DNA of 64,000 bases from Adiantum capillus-veneris (Eukaryota > Streptophyta > Polypodiopsida > Polypodiales > Pteridaceae). Position numbers and translations under genes: made by a program. Numbering within the stretch: the stretch's first letter is position 1; each line of letters opens with the position of its first letter. Under the pieces are notes generated by a model, which ran no database searches, was not told the origin of the DNA, and was given only the letters and a program-made list of their open reading frames with translations. This document shows, piece after piece, positions 19,611-31,309 of the stretch. The stretch is taken from NCBI GenBank assembly GCA_014529385.2, contig CM043963.1:73263912-73327911 (forward strand). Direction: 5' to 3'.

Positions 19611-20211
19611 TATAACATTGGCACAAAAGGTTGAAAAGATCTGTAGTTCATTAAGTACAAAGAAAGTTACAAGAGGTGTTCTCTTTTGCAGAGGACTGGA
19701 TACAAAAGTTATTCTTCGTGTTGATGATTCCTCAAGTACAATGGAATGTTGTAGAAAATCGTTCTTCTTGACATATTTCACAAATCTAGAGTACAATCTT
19801 GACAAAATATTGTTTTGATAGCATGTTCTGATCTAAAATGATATTGTAGATTCTTCACATGAAAAATGATTTCTTGAAAATTCCTTCAGATCTATACACA
19901 ACCTGCATAAAAAAAGAATAGAATTTAGACATTTGTAAAATAGTCTCTCATTCAGATTAATGTGTAAAAATATAAAGATAAATACTACCTTTGCTTTACA
20001 TTCTGAAATAAATAAGTCTATGCTCATTAAGAAGCTTGTAAATTCTCTTGTATATTGAGCCTTCATATTAGCTCCTTTACATCCTAATACCTTGGTAAGG
20101 CAATCAATTGTATATGTTTTATGCTTGGTATATGTGGGGCTTTGATCCTCAATTTTTTTAAATTAAAGATTTCCCTTCCAAGGGAGTAAGAACTACATTC
20201 TTTAGACTCCC
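19611..20211. other. No recognisable feature
   Basis: AT-rich flank before the family A copy 1 LTR. Short open frames are present on both strands, but none looks like a known protein. Confidence 0.35.
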
Positions 20212-21788
20212 TGTAATGGAATTGGCCTATTAACTTGAGAGTAGCGGAAATTAATGATAAGACTTTTGAGAAATTACGTTGTGAGCATCGCGGGTGAACA
20301 TAATTGAAGATAGCAAGTTAACTTGGCATGAACAATACTTTTGCAAGAGAGAGAATTTAGAGAGCATGACAACAGTTGAGGATCGGATTTATGTGGAGCC
20401 GGTCCCCCCTCCAATAGGCATTTGTATTATGATTTCTCCCATTAAGAGAGACTTGTTACAATACAATCTTTGTGTTCCTGTGACCTAGGTGATGCAATGA
20501 AGATGGAAAGCTTCATGCATCACAAGCATAACATAAACTTTTTGGAAACACTTTAACTATCCCAAGCCTCAGTCCCAAGACCTCAAACACCTTTGAAGGT
20601 GAGAGAGCTTGCAGTGAATGCGGGTAAGGAAGAGGAAGAAAAAACATTTCATAGGAGAAAGAATTAGTTCTTCACATATCATCACTCTTCTTGCTAGCAT
20701 ACATAATAACATAGTAATGAAGATGGAGAAGATGGAAAGCTTAAGCAATGAAGCATGGATCTTGGTTGGATTTGCACTCCATAGCCAAGAGTGTTGGTGT
20801 AGGCTCTCAACCTCTACTTGCTTGGAGAAGGAGAGGGAGCTCTTGCACTTTGCACAATACACAATGAGAGTGTGTGTGGGAGAGTATACCCCTCAAGCAA
20901 CCCCCTAGCTTGCTTTGGTTGACCCCCCCTTGTAGCTCATGCTTGAAGCTCATTGGACCCCTCCAGGCCTACCCCTCCAGGCCTAGCCAGTCACAAGCAG
21001 GAGGCATTACAAGCAACACGGGTAGACTTGGGACAAGTGTCCCCCTTTCCCCTTTGAGAGAGAGGACTTGATAAATGCAAAGATAATTAATTAAATCTCC
21101 TAAATTATCATTGGACCCCTTGGGTGGCCAATGAATAGGCTTCAGGCACACCATGAGGGCAACATGAGGAGGGACTTGACAAGTGTCCCTTATGCTTTCT
21201 TTGTACCAAGTATGACTTGTGTGAGTGTGTGGGTGTTCTCTCTCATCCCCCCTCTTGTAGGGCTTGCCCTTGCTCGCCCCCCCTTGTTGGGATTGAATCT
21301 TGAATTTTGACACCTCAAGCCCCTCAAGGTTAGGTCCAGTTCCCACCACAAGCTTTTGGCCCTTAAGCACTTCAAGCTTGGGATGGGTTCTCACCTCAAG
21401 TACAACCCTAGCATCTCAAGCATGACAATCACCTCAAGCATCTCAAGCACCTTAAGCTTGGACTGGGTTCCCACCTCAATCACCTCTAGCTTGGGCCCAG
21501 TTCCCACCTCAAGCTCAGCCCTAGCTTACCTAAGGTCAAAGGACTTTTACACTATTTATTGGAGGTCTTCAATGAAGCTAAGCTTAAGGTCTTATGCTCC
21601 ATTGGTTAGCCTTGCTCTTTGATAGACCATCTCTCATTTGGGCCCCTTTACCATTGGCCCAGTGTTGAGATAGATCTATAAGCACATGTATATATCTTAA
21701 CCCTTGTTCCCATTGATTCTCCCATAATAAATGATCAATTTAATATGAGAAAATCATTTGGGTTGGTTAGATATTAGATTTTATGACA
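20212..21788 (-). mobile_element. Family A LTR (copy 1)
   Basis: On the plus strand it starts TGTAATGG and ends TTATGACA, matching both LTRs of copy 2 over most of its length. It lacks the long GA and CT arrays of copy 2: at the corresponding places it has only GCAAGAGAGAGAA and no CT run after GAGTATACC. It therefore represents the state before microsatellite expansion. Confidence 0.8.
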
Positions 21789-22583
21789 TTACCTCTCTCT
21801 TGAAATCATAGTTTTCCTCAACTATGAGGTAGGGAATAAAGCTTTAGTCATTAGCCAATCTTTCTTAGCGGGTAGAGGATCCCTTTTTACCCTACGACAT
21901 CTTTCCAAGATGGATGACTAATCCATTTGGTGCTTGGGAGACATAGGTGTTGCAAGCATGTCTGCACTTTAGTCCATTTCATTCTCTCAAAGTAGAGTGA
22001 CAAATTATACTTGGTGTTTAAGAGACGTCGTCATCACAAACATGAGTCTAAGCATGCATACTATTTAAATTTGTGCACAATTAAAAAGAGAACTAGTCTT
22101 ATAAGACAAAAAACATGGGTCATTTAAAAGCAATTTGTACATTTGCTTACTCTAATGTAGCATTGTAAGCATTAACAAGGTTCATATTATCCTTAAGCTG
22201 ATTCTTTGCTTCCATCTAACATCTTCAGAAGGATAACTTTTGAACTTAATTAGATACCGTCGCATAATTTTACCATGTCGTAGTACCTTGTCTTCATGCC
22301 GAAGGATAGCTTTGGGTTCTAGCACCTCTTCTTGGTCTTTAACTTCGGGAGGGTCTTCGATAATTGGTTAACTTGGTGGCTCTCCTTTCTAGGGCTTAAG
22401 TAGGCTCACATGAAAGACATTATGTATGACCCAATGGTTGGGCAACTTGAGTTGGTAAGCCGCCTCATTGATGGGCTTCAAGATTTGGAAAGGACCATAG
22501 TATCTTTTTGCTATGTTAGCATAATACTTTTCATAGCCCGTAGGATTTTTTCCCATCGTTTGCCTTAATCTAGCCTTCGGAAA

Positions 22584-23460
22584 CTAAAGTAAGACCCAAT
22601 CATTTTCTTTGAATGTTAAGGCCCTTCTGTGCTTGTCAGCAACAGCTTTTTGCCTTTGTTGAGAGATGGATATAGCCTCCTTAATCTTTTGAAAAGATTC
22701 TTGTAGATCATGGCTATACTCATCGGCAGCAAAGATCTTCCCATGTACTTTGAGTAGCAAGGGACTTTTTGGTCTTCCCACAATGATCTCAAAAGGTGCT
22801 TTTCCCATAGAAGGATGTACAGTATTATTGTAGGCATACTCTACAAGAAGTAAGTACTTTGTCCATTCTGAGCATTGATCTACTTCGGTAACATAAGTCT
22901 TGAGTAGGTCGAGTATCATAAGATTGGCTATCTCGCTTTGGCCATCCTTTTGTGGGTGATAGATCGAAGAGAAATTCAATCTTATTCCTAGATTTTCAAA
23001 GAGACCTTTCCAGAAGTTATTGGTCATTCTAGGATCTCTATCGGAAATGATGGATATGGGTAATCCATGGTGCTCGAAAATATGAGATATGAAGAGAGTT
23101 TCCATTTGGTGTGCCTTAATAGTGTTTTTAACAGGAATAAAGTGTGCTTGCTTGCTAAAAATGTCGACTATTGTCCATATTCTCGTATTCCCATGGACAG
23201 ACTTGTGTAATTCAAAGATGAAATCCATGGATATACTCTCCCATGGTGAATTTGGGATAGGCAATTGCTGGAGTAATCTAGGTTGCTTCCCTCTATCATA
23301 CTTGGTCTTTTGGCATACTACAGATTTTGAAACATATTCTTGTATGTCCAATTTCATGGTAGGCCAATAGAAATACGTCTCTACTCCTCAAAGAGTAGGT
23401 TGAATACCTCTATGCCCCGCATAGGGAGGAGCATGGGATTCATACATAACTTTCTCACGA
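22584..23460 (-). pseudogene. Family A integrase (copy 1)
   Basis: Open frame 22584-23357 (257 codons). The core has D45 (SMDFIFE), D106 (SDRDPR) and E142 (GQSEIAN) with 35 residues between the last two, so the catalytic triad is intact. The zinc-binding region lies partly upstream, beyond a frame break near 23380 (HAPPYAGHRGIQ, YFYWPTMK), and its first Cys is replaced by Ser (SKSVVC). The frame starts inside the domain and ends before a chromodomain, so it is a fragment. Confidence 0.85.
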
Positions 23461-23634
23461 AGGGAATGGGTAACATATAGCCTATTTTTGTGGAGAAGAT
23501 AACCATCCTGCAAGGTGAATGGTTATTCTTTCTTCCCCAAAGCAAAGGCTGACATTATGTCTCTAAAGTCAGGGTCAGTAGCATACTCATCTATCATAGA
23601 CGATAGATCATTGTGAGTAACTATACACACCGCA

Positions 23635-23890
23635 TTAACTTTTGGTCATCTTGTGAAAGTAAATTGGCCACTTGATTGTGCTTACCACAGCAATGTGATC
23701 AATATGGAAATTAAATTCCAAAAAACAAATTTCCAACCTCATTTGTTTGTCAGAAATATTAGTTTGCGTCATAAAATACTTGGGACTTTGGTGTAGCTTG
23801 GAGGACTCCGTGAAGCCCTCGTCTCCAAAGGCTGCATCAAATTGCTTGATGAAGGCCAATACTTTGTCAGTAGCACCAAAAGTGCCACAT
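23635..23890 (-). pseudogene. Chimeric gag/RNase H fragment made by deletion (copy 1)
   Basis: The predicted protein begins MAFIKQFDAAFGDEGF, the gag segment of family A, and after about 23 residues switches without a stop to an RNase H tail (YFMTQTNISDKQMR...HIDHIA). In copy 2 these two segments lie about 2.2 kb apart with protease and RT between. The junction near 23790 marks the deletion. Confidence 0.75.
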
Positions 23891-23894
23891 CAGC

Positions 23895-26246
23895 CCAAGA
23901 CCTTACTACGCTATCATCATAAGGATCAATGCCAATCTAGGAACCTTGGTCCAAAATCTTGGTATATGGACAAGTCTTGAGTTCCAACATGGTCACAATA
24001 CCATCCTTGAACACTTAGATGGATGTCGGTACTTTATCTATATACGTAAAAGAGAGCACGGTCATAACATCGTGCTATCATGCAAGCGATGAATTTCAAT
24101 CTTGGATTGTTGATACCAAGTCCTTGATTCAATGAAAAAATAATGCTTGGTCTTCATCCAAACACCATGCAAGGGTACGTGATTGTCAAAATACCACGCA
24201 AGGATGCTTGATAATAATACCATGATTTGATGCTTGAATGACATCAAGTAATAGGACTTCCCAACATGCTTTCATGGTCCAAAAACTTTACAATGCTCAA
24301 ATGTGAATCTTCAATGAAAATATTGTGCTTGGTTTGGAAGTCATGGTATAAAGCTTCATCCCAACACTATATACAAGTGAAATAAACAGATGCTTGGTCA
24401 TAGGACCTTGCTTGGATAATTAAATGTCAGGAAGTCATAAGGCCTCCTTGGTCCTAGGATCATGCTTGAATTTTTTATGTTCAAAGACCTGGAAAGGTCT
24501 CTTGATTGCAAGACAATGCTTGAATCCAAAACTCTAGCAAGATGCTTGGTAGCAAAATTGTGTTTGGATTTTAAGCGAAACATGATAAGCTGCATATTGC
24601 ACTAAAATTAATAAATTGCTAAGAACAGTGACAAATATGAGATAGGCCTTTTAAATCTTATCGGTCCTAAGATCAAAACTGAACATTCTCTATGAGCATA
24701 GTCTAGAAAACTTTCTAGGATGGCCCCTAAGCTCATTCTAGCATTCTTTGTCTCAATAGAATCGTTGAATGCTTGGTCACAAGATTATCTTATCATGCTA
24801 TGATACAACGAAATGATGAGATGCCTGGTACAAAACCCATACTTGAATGCTCAAGGTAAAAATCTAGAATTTTTTATCCTTGGTATAGCAAAAAATAAAA
24901 GAATCCATCTTGAATTGGATCTCAAGTCCATGTTTCAATACATCAAGATTAGCATGGTCAAAATACCTCACTGCCATGGAAGTTATCAATATTCAACTTA
25001 TATTATTTGCCCCAAAACTAGATATCACGACCAGATACAATACACCCAAAAACAAATACCAAGAACATGTAATCATTTACATGGTCCCAAGACCTTTCTT
25101 AAGAACTCAAATGGTCTTGAATTCTTGGATATTGAGTATCCATACCAATTATGAATAAATGGAAATGAGCATGGCCACAAGAAGATGATACCATATTGAG
25201 CATCAAGGTTAAGCTTGAATTTTTGGTCCAAAGTCTTGGTATGAAGGTGACACTTTAGTTTGCAAATAGTGATTTTATGACTTGTATGCAAATAAATACC
25301 ATGGTTTGAAGACCATGCTAAAATTCTATCGAGTGTGGTGTTAAGACCATGTTTGGATGTGTAATCTCATGACCATGCTACAAAGTCAAAATGTTGTATG
25401 TTGAGAAATTATAGAATAACATAATTCCCATTATTGAACCCACATGATATGCATTGTTTTATTATGGTGCCCCCCCCCCCCCCCCCCCAAGCAAAGAAGG
25501 AAGAACCTGCAAAATACAAAAGACCCAAGATATAATACCTAGGAGTATGAGAGAATTTATGTGTTCAACATGGTCCCAAGACATTGCTAGCATGAATTGT
25601 TTATTATCGATGTGATCATAAAAGCACACTAGCATGTTGCATTTTATGAATTTACACTCTTGCATGGTCCCAAGACCATGCAAGCATGTAGATGTCAACA
25701 CCATGCTTGAATTAACTACCTCCAAGTTTGTGCTTGATTGCAAGGAGTGTTCTCTATTCACAATCCATGCTTGGATGCTTACTCTTAGAACGATGCTAGG
25801 ATGTAATCAACCTATGACCTTGTACCAAGTCTCGTACAAAGATCATGCTTATTTACAAAATAAAGAGCATGGTTGTTGCAAGCAAGTACTACACGTAAGA
25901 TGCAAAAATATTCCTAGACTCCCATTTAAGCTACATCCACTGCTTGAGCACATCAAGAAGGGGAGAGATTCCATGACAGAGCTCAATCAATACTTTCTCT
26001 TGCAATTATTTGTGCCGAGTTGCAAGTTGTTGAGAACTTATGGTCACCTCACCATCCAATGGTATGTTTTTAGGGAGTTCAGTGTTAAGACCATCTTCTA
26101 CAGATGATATGCCATAGCCAAAGGCAGCCTCATGAAATTAGTGTCTTGAGGGAGAAACCCCCTTCACAATGCATGCAAGGGTCTTCATTTTCCCACACAT
26201 TATTAAAAACTTTAGAGAAGTGCATACTTGTCGCCCTATTGAACGT
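23895..26246. repeat. Field of degenerate short motif repeats (ATGCTTGG type)
   Basis: Variants of 'catgcttgg', 'catgcttgaa' and 'ggtcccaagaccatg' recur dozens of times in both orientations, spaced roughly 30-70 bp, with no clear longer unit. There is no coding potential. It resembles an old, heavily diverged minisatellite. It includes the poly-C run at 25470-25488. Confidence 0.6.
25470..25488. repeat. Poly-C run
   Basis: About 19 consecutive C residues. Such runs are prone to length error in sequencing, so the exact length is uncertain. Confidence 0.9.
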
Positions 26247-26406
26247 TGTTTGTAATGGAAATGGCCTATGCACTTTGAGAATAGCGAAATTAAGAGAATT
26301 AAAGTGAGCATTTTTGTGAGATCACTTTGAGAACATAGAGGGTGAACTTTATTGATGGTAGCAACATAAACATAGAACTTAATTAACTTGGCATGAACAA
26401 TACTTT

Positions 26407-26409
<3 letters not shown>

Positions 26410-26457
<48 letters not shown>
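26410..26457. repeat. (GA)n microsatellite in LTR
   Basis: Pure GA dinucleotide run at the position where copy 1 has only a few GA units and the other LTR of copy 2 has a shorter run. Confidence 0.95.
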
Positions 26458-26462
<5 letters not shown>

Positions 26463-27022
26463 AGAACATGACAATAGTTGAAGACCGGATTTACTTGGAG
26501 CCGGTTCCCCCTCCAAAAGGCATTTGTATTATAGATTCACCCATCAAGAGAGAGTTGGTACAATACAATCTTTGTGTTCTTTGTGACCTTGTTGATGCTA
26601 TAAAGATGGAAAGCTTCAAGCATCACGAGAATAACATAAACTTTGCAAAAAGCATTGACTATCCCAAGCCTTATTCCCAAGGCCGCAAACACCTTTGAAG
26701 GTGGAGAGAGCTAGCGGGGAGTGAGGGTAGGGAAGAGGAAGAAGAATCATTCATAGGAGAAAGAAATAGTTCCTCACTTATCATCACTCTTATTGCTTAG
26801 CATAGCATAATAGCATAGTAATGAAGATGAATAAGATGGAAAGCTTAAGCATTGAAGCATGGCTCTTCGTTAGATTTGCATTCCATAGCCAAGATTGTTG
26901 GTGTATGCTCTCAACTTCTCAACAAGCTTGGAGAAATAGATGGAGCTCTTGCACTTTGCACTTCACATAATGAGAGAGAGTGTAGTTGTGGGAGAGTATA
27001 CCCACTCTAATGCTTGGTCCAC

Positions 27023-27023
<1 letters not shown>

Positions 27024-27072
<49 letters not shown>
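27024..27072. repeat. (CT)n microsatellite in LTR
   Basis: CT run located after the LTR stretch 'gagtatac...'. The corresponding site in the partner LTR (34570-34634) is longer, and copy 1 has none. Confidence 0.95.
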
Positions 27073-27075
<3 letters not shown>

Positions 27076-27673
27076 TTTTCTTATATCATTTGGACATGTG
27101 TCCTCTTTTTCCTCTTTGAGAGAAAGAACTTAATTATTTATTTTTATGCATCTAAATTCTCATTGGACCCCTTTAAAGCCTATCCAATAGGATTCAAGCA
27201 CATAATGAGTGCCACATGTGGCAGATTTTCACATGTGGTTTTATGCTTCTTAAGTCATTTGGTTTGAATTGAACACTTCAAGCACTTAGTCAATTAAGCA
27301 TGGAGATTGTTTATGCCTCTTGAGAGTTTATCTTTGAATTGAACACTTCAAGAACCTTAGTCATTTAAGCATAAAAACCACCTCAAGATTTGGGCAAGGT
27401 TCCCACAAACACTCTAAGCACTTTAGCATCTCTCCTCTTGGTCCCCTAATAAGGTAAATCTAGAAGCACTTATTGCACATTGCTCTTTGGTGGACCATCT
27501 TCTTTTGGACCCCTATTGAGATGCAATCGTTTCTCCTTTTGGTCCCCTGTTGAGATAAGTCTAGAAGCACATATCTATATCCTAACTCTTGCTCCCCATT
27601 TATCTTCCCATATTAAATGACAGTTTAATATGAAAAAATCATTTGGTAAAGTTAGATATTATATTTTTTGACA

Positions 27674-27688
27674 TTACCTCTCTCTTGA
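27674..27688 (-). other. Polypurine tract of family A copy 2
   Basis: On the minus strand AAGAGAGAGGTAA lies directly before the LTR start TGTC. Copy 1 has the same tract at 21789-21803. Confidence 0.7.
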
Positions 27689-28379
27689 AATCATAGTCGT
27701 CCTCGACTATGAGGTAGAGAAGATAAAGCCTAGTCATTAGTCCATGTTTCTTTGTGGGTAGAGGATTCCTTTTTACCCTATGACATCATTCCAGAATGGA
27801 TGACTAATCCATTTGGTTCTTGGGCGACTTAGCTACCGCAAGCATGTCTGCTCTTTAGTCCATATCATACTTCCAAAGTAGAGTGACAAGTTCTACTTGG
27901 TGTTTGGGAGACATCGTCACCACAAACATGATCCTACGCATGCATACTTCTTAAATTTGGTGCACAATAAAAGAAAGAGAATGAGTCTTATAAGACAAAA
28001 ACATTGTTCATTTAAAAAGAATTTTCATATGCTTACTCTAGTGTAGCATTGGAAGCATTGACAAGGTTCATATTATCCTTAAGCTAGGTTCTTTGCATCC
28101 ATCTAGCATCTTTAAAAGGATACTTCTTAAACTTAACAAGATATCATTGGGTAACGTTACCGTTTCTTAGTACTTGTCTTCGTATCAAAGAAGCGATTTG
28201 GCTGCAACACCTCTTCTTGATCTTTGATCTCTGGCAAGTCCTCCATTGTTGGTTCTTTTGGTGGCCCTCCTTTGTAAGGCTTGAGTAGTCTCACATGGTA
28301 GCATTGTGAATGAGCCAATGGTTAGGCAATATTTAACTAATAAGCCATCTCATTGATTGGCTTAAGAATTTTAAAAGAA

Positions 28380-29150
28380 AGGACCATAGTATCTTTTTGC
28401 TAGTTTAGCATAATACTCTTGGTGTCTCACAGGATTCTTGCCTGTAGTATGCCTTAGACAAGCCTTGAGAAAATTTAGCAAGACCCAATCATTTTCCTTA
28501 AAGGCTAAGGCTCTTTTGTGCTTATTAGAAGCAGCCCTTTTTGCCTTTGCTTTGAGATGGATATAACCTCTTTAATCTTTGGAAAAGATTCTTGTGAGTT
28601 TTAGCTATATTTATCTTCAGCGAAGATCTTCCCATATACTTTAAGTAGTAAGGGACTTTTGGATCTTCCCTCTTTAACCTCAAAAGGTGCTTTCCCCATA
28701 GCAGTATGTACAATTTCATTGTACGAATACTCTATAAGAGGTAGGTACTTCTCTCATTGAGAACGTTGATGTACTTCCATGACATAGGCTTTTAGTAGAT
28801 TCAAGAATCATTAGATTAGTTATTTCACTTTGGTCATCCGTTTGTGGATGATAGGCCAAAAGAGAAATTTAATCTACTTTCTAGATTCTCAAAGAGATCC
28901 TTCTAGAAATTATTGGTCATTCTAGGATCTTTTTCCGACACTATGAATGTTGGCAAGCCATGATACTTGAAATTTTAAGATCTAAAGAGGGTTGACGTTT
29001 GATGTGCCTTAATAGTATTTGTAACAGGCATAGAGTGCATTTTCTTGCTAAGCTTGTTGATTGAAACAATCCAAGTTGCTTCCCTCGATCAAATTTCAAT
29101 TTTTGGTATACCACGCATTTTGAAACATACTCTTGTATGTTTACTTTTCA
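28380..29150 (-). pseudogene. Family A integrase remnant (copy 2)
   Basis: Nucleotide similarity to the copy 1 integrase is clear across this stretch (for example the 'ccaatcattttc...aaggc' end and the 'tctaggatct' block around the second catalytic Asp), but frameshifts break every frame. The longest open piece is an out-of-frame shadow. Confidence 0.75.
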
Positions 29151-29380
29151 TGGTAGACCAACAGAAACACATTTCTATTCCTCAAAGGGTAGATTATGGA
29201 ATCCTTCTTTGCCCTGCATAATGAGAATCATGGGATGCATACTTGACCTTCTTATTGTATCGGTGAGTAACACATAGCCTATTGCCGTTTGGAAGATAAT
29301 CATTCTCTTAGGTGAATGTTCTTTTTTTCTTCCCTACTTAAAGTCTTGGTCAGTAGCATACTTATCTATCATAAAAGATA

Positions 29381-29578
29381 GATCATTGTGAGTTGTTATA
29401 GACACCACATTTACCCTTGGCCATTGTGAAAGTGCATCGACCACTTGATTATGCTTGCCAGCAATGTGAGCAATATGATAGATCATTGTGAGTTGTTATA
29501 GACACCACATTTACCCTTGGCCATTGTGAAAGTGCATCGACCACTTGATTGTGCTTGCCAGCAATGTGAGCAATATGA
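29381..29578. repeat. 99-bp tandem duplication inside RNase H
   Basis: The block starting AGATCATTGTGAGTTGTTAT occurs at 29381 and again at 29480, nearly identical through GCCAGCAATGTGAGCAATATG. It duplicates the end of RNase H and is specific to this copy. Confidence 0.85.
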
Positions 29579-29930
29579 AATTTCAATTGTGAAAGAAAAT
29601 TTTCCCACCTCATTTGTTTGTCGGAGAGCTTGGTTTGCGTCATGAATTTCTTGAGGCTTTGTGATCCATTCGTAGGATGAATGGAGCCCCCAAGAGATAG
29701 TGCTTCTATGTGTCTAGGGCATGTAGAACAGCTAAAAGCTCTTTTTCGCACATGCCCAAGGCCCGTTCATCGGCATTGAGCCTTTGGCTCTCATATGCTA
29801 TGGCATGCCCTTCTTGAAGCAAAACTGCTCCAAGGCGATCACCACAAGCATCACATTGGACCTCAAATGGCTTTGAGAGAAACGGAAGCATAAGGACTGG
29901 TTGGGAGGTAAGCTTCTCTTTGAGCTTGTC
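29449..29930 (-). pseudogene. Family A RNase H (copy 2)
   Basis: Two overlapping open pieces. 29706-29891 holds the first half (VQCDACGDRLGAVLLQEG with the first catalytic Asp; CEKELLAVLHAL with the Glu). 29449-29751 holds the second half (FMTQTKLSDKQMRWENFLSQ, HIAHIAGKHNQVVDALSQ with the last Asp). A frameshift separates them, and a 99-bp duplication lies at the 3' end. Confidence 0.85.
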
Positions 29931-29999
29931 AAAAACATTTTGTTCTTTAGCAATCCATGAGTACTTAACGTTCTTCCTTGTTAAGTCATGCGATGGTCC

Positions 30000-30560
30000 T
30001 GATATTTGAGAGGAATATTGTTATGAAGTGTCTATAATATGCACACATACCAATAAAGCTTCTTAGCTCACTTAGATTCCTTGGATTAGGCCGTGCTTTT
30101 ATTACCTCCAGCTTTGATAGATTCATACATATACCATCTTGAGAGATATTGTGACCTAAATTTTGAATCTCTTGTAGGAAAAATTCACTTTTCTTTTGAT
30201 CAATGAAAAGCTTATTCTCTCACAACTTGAAAGATTACCTAGAGATGTCACTTGTTCTCTTTAAGAGAATTTGAGTGGCCTGAAGATTCCTGTCCATCGT
30301 GAGTTTGAATGTGGCTGGAGTATTTGCCAGGCCAAAACTTGTAACTTATCAAATAGATCTTCTATCCACGGCACCGAAAATCTTTTTTTTTTATAGTAAT
30401 CCTATTTAGTGCTCTATAGTCGAGACACATGTGATATGTGCCATCTTTCTTTTGCACTAAAAGTATTGGTCAATAGAATGGAGAGGAGCTAGGCCTCACC
30501 ATCTCTTTTTCCACCAATTCATACACTTGCCTCATGATCTCCTCTTGTTGACCTTGTGAA
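30000..30560 (-). pseudogene. Family A reverse transcriptase remnant with palm deletion (copy 2)
   Basis: From high to low coordinates: [47 protein letters not shown], then directly a piece equivalent to FGLANTPATFK and, later, HNISQDGI and the SFIGMCAYYRHF connection. The segment with the first catalytic Asp (DLKSGYHQI in copy 3) is missing between FDKLQ and FGLAN, and no YxDD box is readable. Several stops are present. Confidence 0.8.
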
Positions 30561-30562
30561 AC

Positions 30563-30880
30563 TCAATAAGGAGGTTTATTAGTAGGCGGTGAGATTCCTA
30601 GTAGAAGCTCTATTGCATGGTCATCATCCCCTTGTTTTGGAGGTAGCTCACTAGGGATATCATCAATGAAAACATCTTGGAATCCATTTAGGAAATTAGA
30701 CAACTCCAACTCTAATTCCTCTTGATTTCTTTTATTGCTACTTGTGAAAACATTAGAAACATTTACAGATTCTCTAACAAAAATCATATATGCAAAAATA
30801 GAGCTTTTCATTGACTTATCAAAAGCAAGCATATTTACCAGGGATATGGTGTTCCCCGAATCATTAGCATCTATGTACAT
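30563..30880 (-). pseudogene. Family A protease-RT linker (copy 2)
   Basis: About 105 codons, ending SELPPKQGDDDHAIELL and ISPPTNKPPY, the usual block before gypsy RT. Copy 3 has the matching stretch at 62786-63160. It follows the protease with a short gap. Confidence 0.75.
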
Positions 30881-30886
30881 GCTCTT

Positions 30887-31280
30887 TTACCTGTAGGTGA
30901 AATAGATTCTCCTTTTAGAGAACTTCATGTTGGCAGCCATGCGATTGAACCATGGTGCCCCTAGGATAACATCCTCATGTTGGGGAGGAGAGATAAAACA
31001 AAGCCTTCTTTGTTGACGTAGCTTTGGACATGAAACCTCATCTTCCCAATCACAAGGAAGTAACAGAGGCTTGCTATCCCTTGAAAGCTCCATCGACAGT
31101 TACAATATCTCCCATCTCGAAAGCTTGAATGCCCAACTTAGTGGCCAAATCCGTTGATATGAAGTTTTGAGTAGAGCTAGGGTCAAAGAGAATAAGGGAA
31201 TCATGATCCCTTACTTTTCCCCAAGCATAGCAGAGGTATAAGCCTTTGCAATGAGTATCCTCTTTTGGAGCTTCAACCAT
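30887..31280 (-). pseudogene. Family A aspartic protease (copy 2)
   Basis: Two overlapping frames: 31074-31280 carries ILFDPSSTQNFISTDLATKL, where the catalytic Asp is kept but the usual D-S/T-G is D-P-S; 30887-31093 carries the C-terminal part with DVILGAPWF. Copy 3 has DPRST at the same place. Many plant gypsy proteases read DPGST here, so the Gly to Ser or Arg change would be harmful. Confidence 0.75.
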
Positions 31281-31309
31281 GGAAGCTCTAGGAGTGTCAT
31301 TGCGTATAT

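Larger units (their letters stand above)
20212..23890 (-). mobile_element. Family A Ty3/gypsy copy 1, internally deleted (minus strand)
   Basis: The left end is a family A LTR (20212-21788, in minus orientation the 3' LTR), followed by integrase and a gag-RNase H fusion, ending abruptly inside gag near 23887. The 5' LTR, PBS, protease and RT are absent. Compared with copy 2, a deletion removed everything between RNase H and the start of gag, and a second break removed the 5' end. Confidence 0.75.
26251..27673 (-). mobile_element. 3' LTR of family A copy 2
   Basis: TGTAATGG...TTTTTTGACA on the plus strand. It contains a GA array (about 26410-26457) and a CT array (about 27024-27072). It is about 180 bp shorter than the partner LTR (after removing the TIR insert there), because a block present near 34990-35200 of the partner is missing. 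It preserves the empty site (AATTAAAG, 26297-26304) of the TIR insertion seen in the other LTR. Confidence 0.88.
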
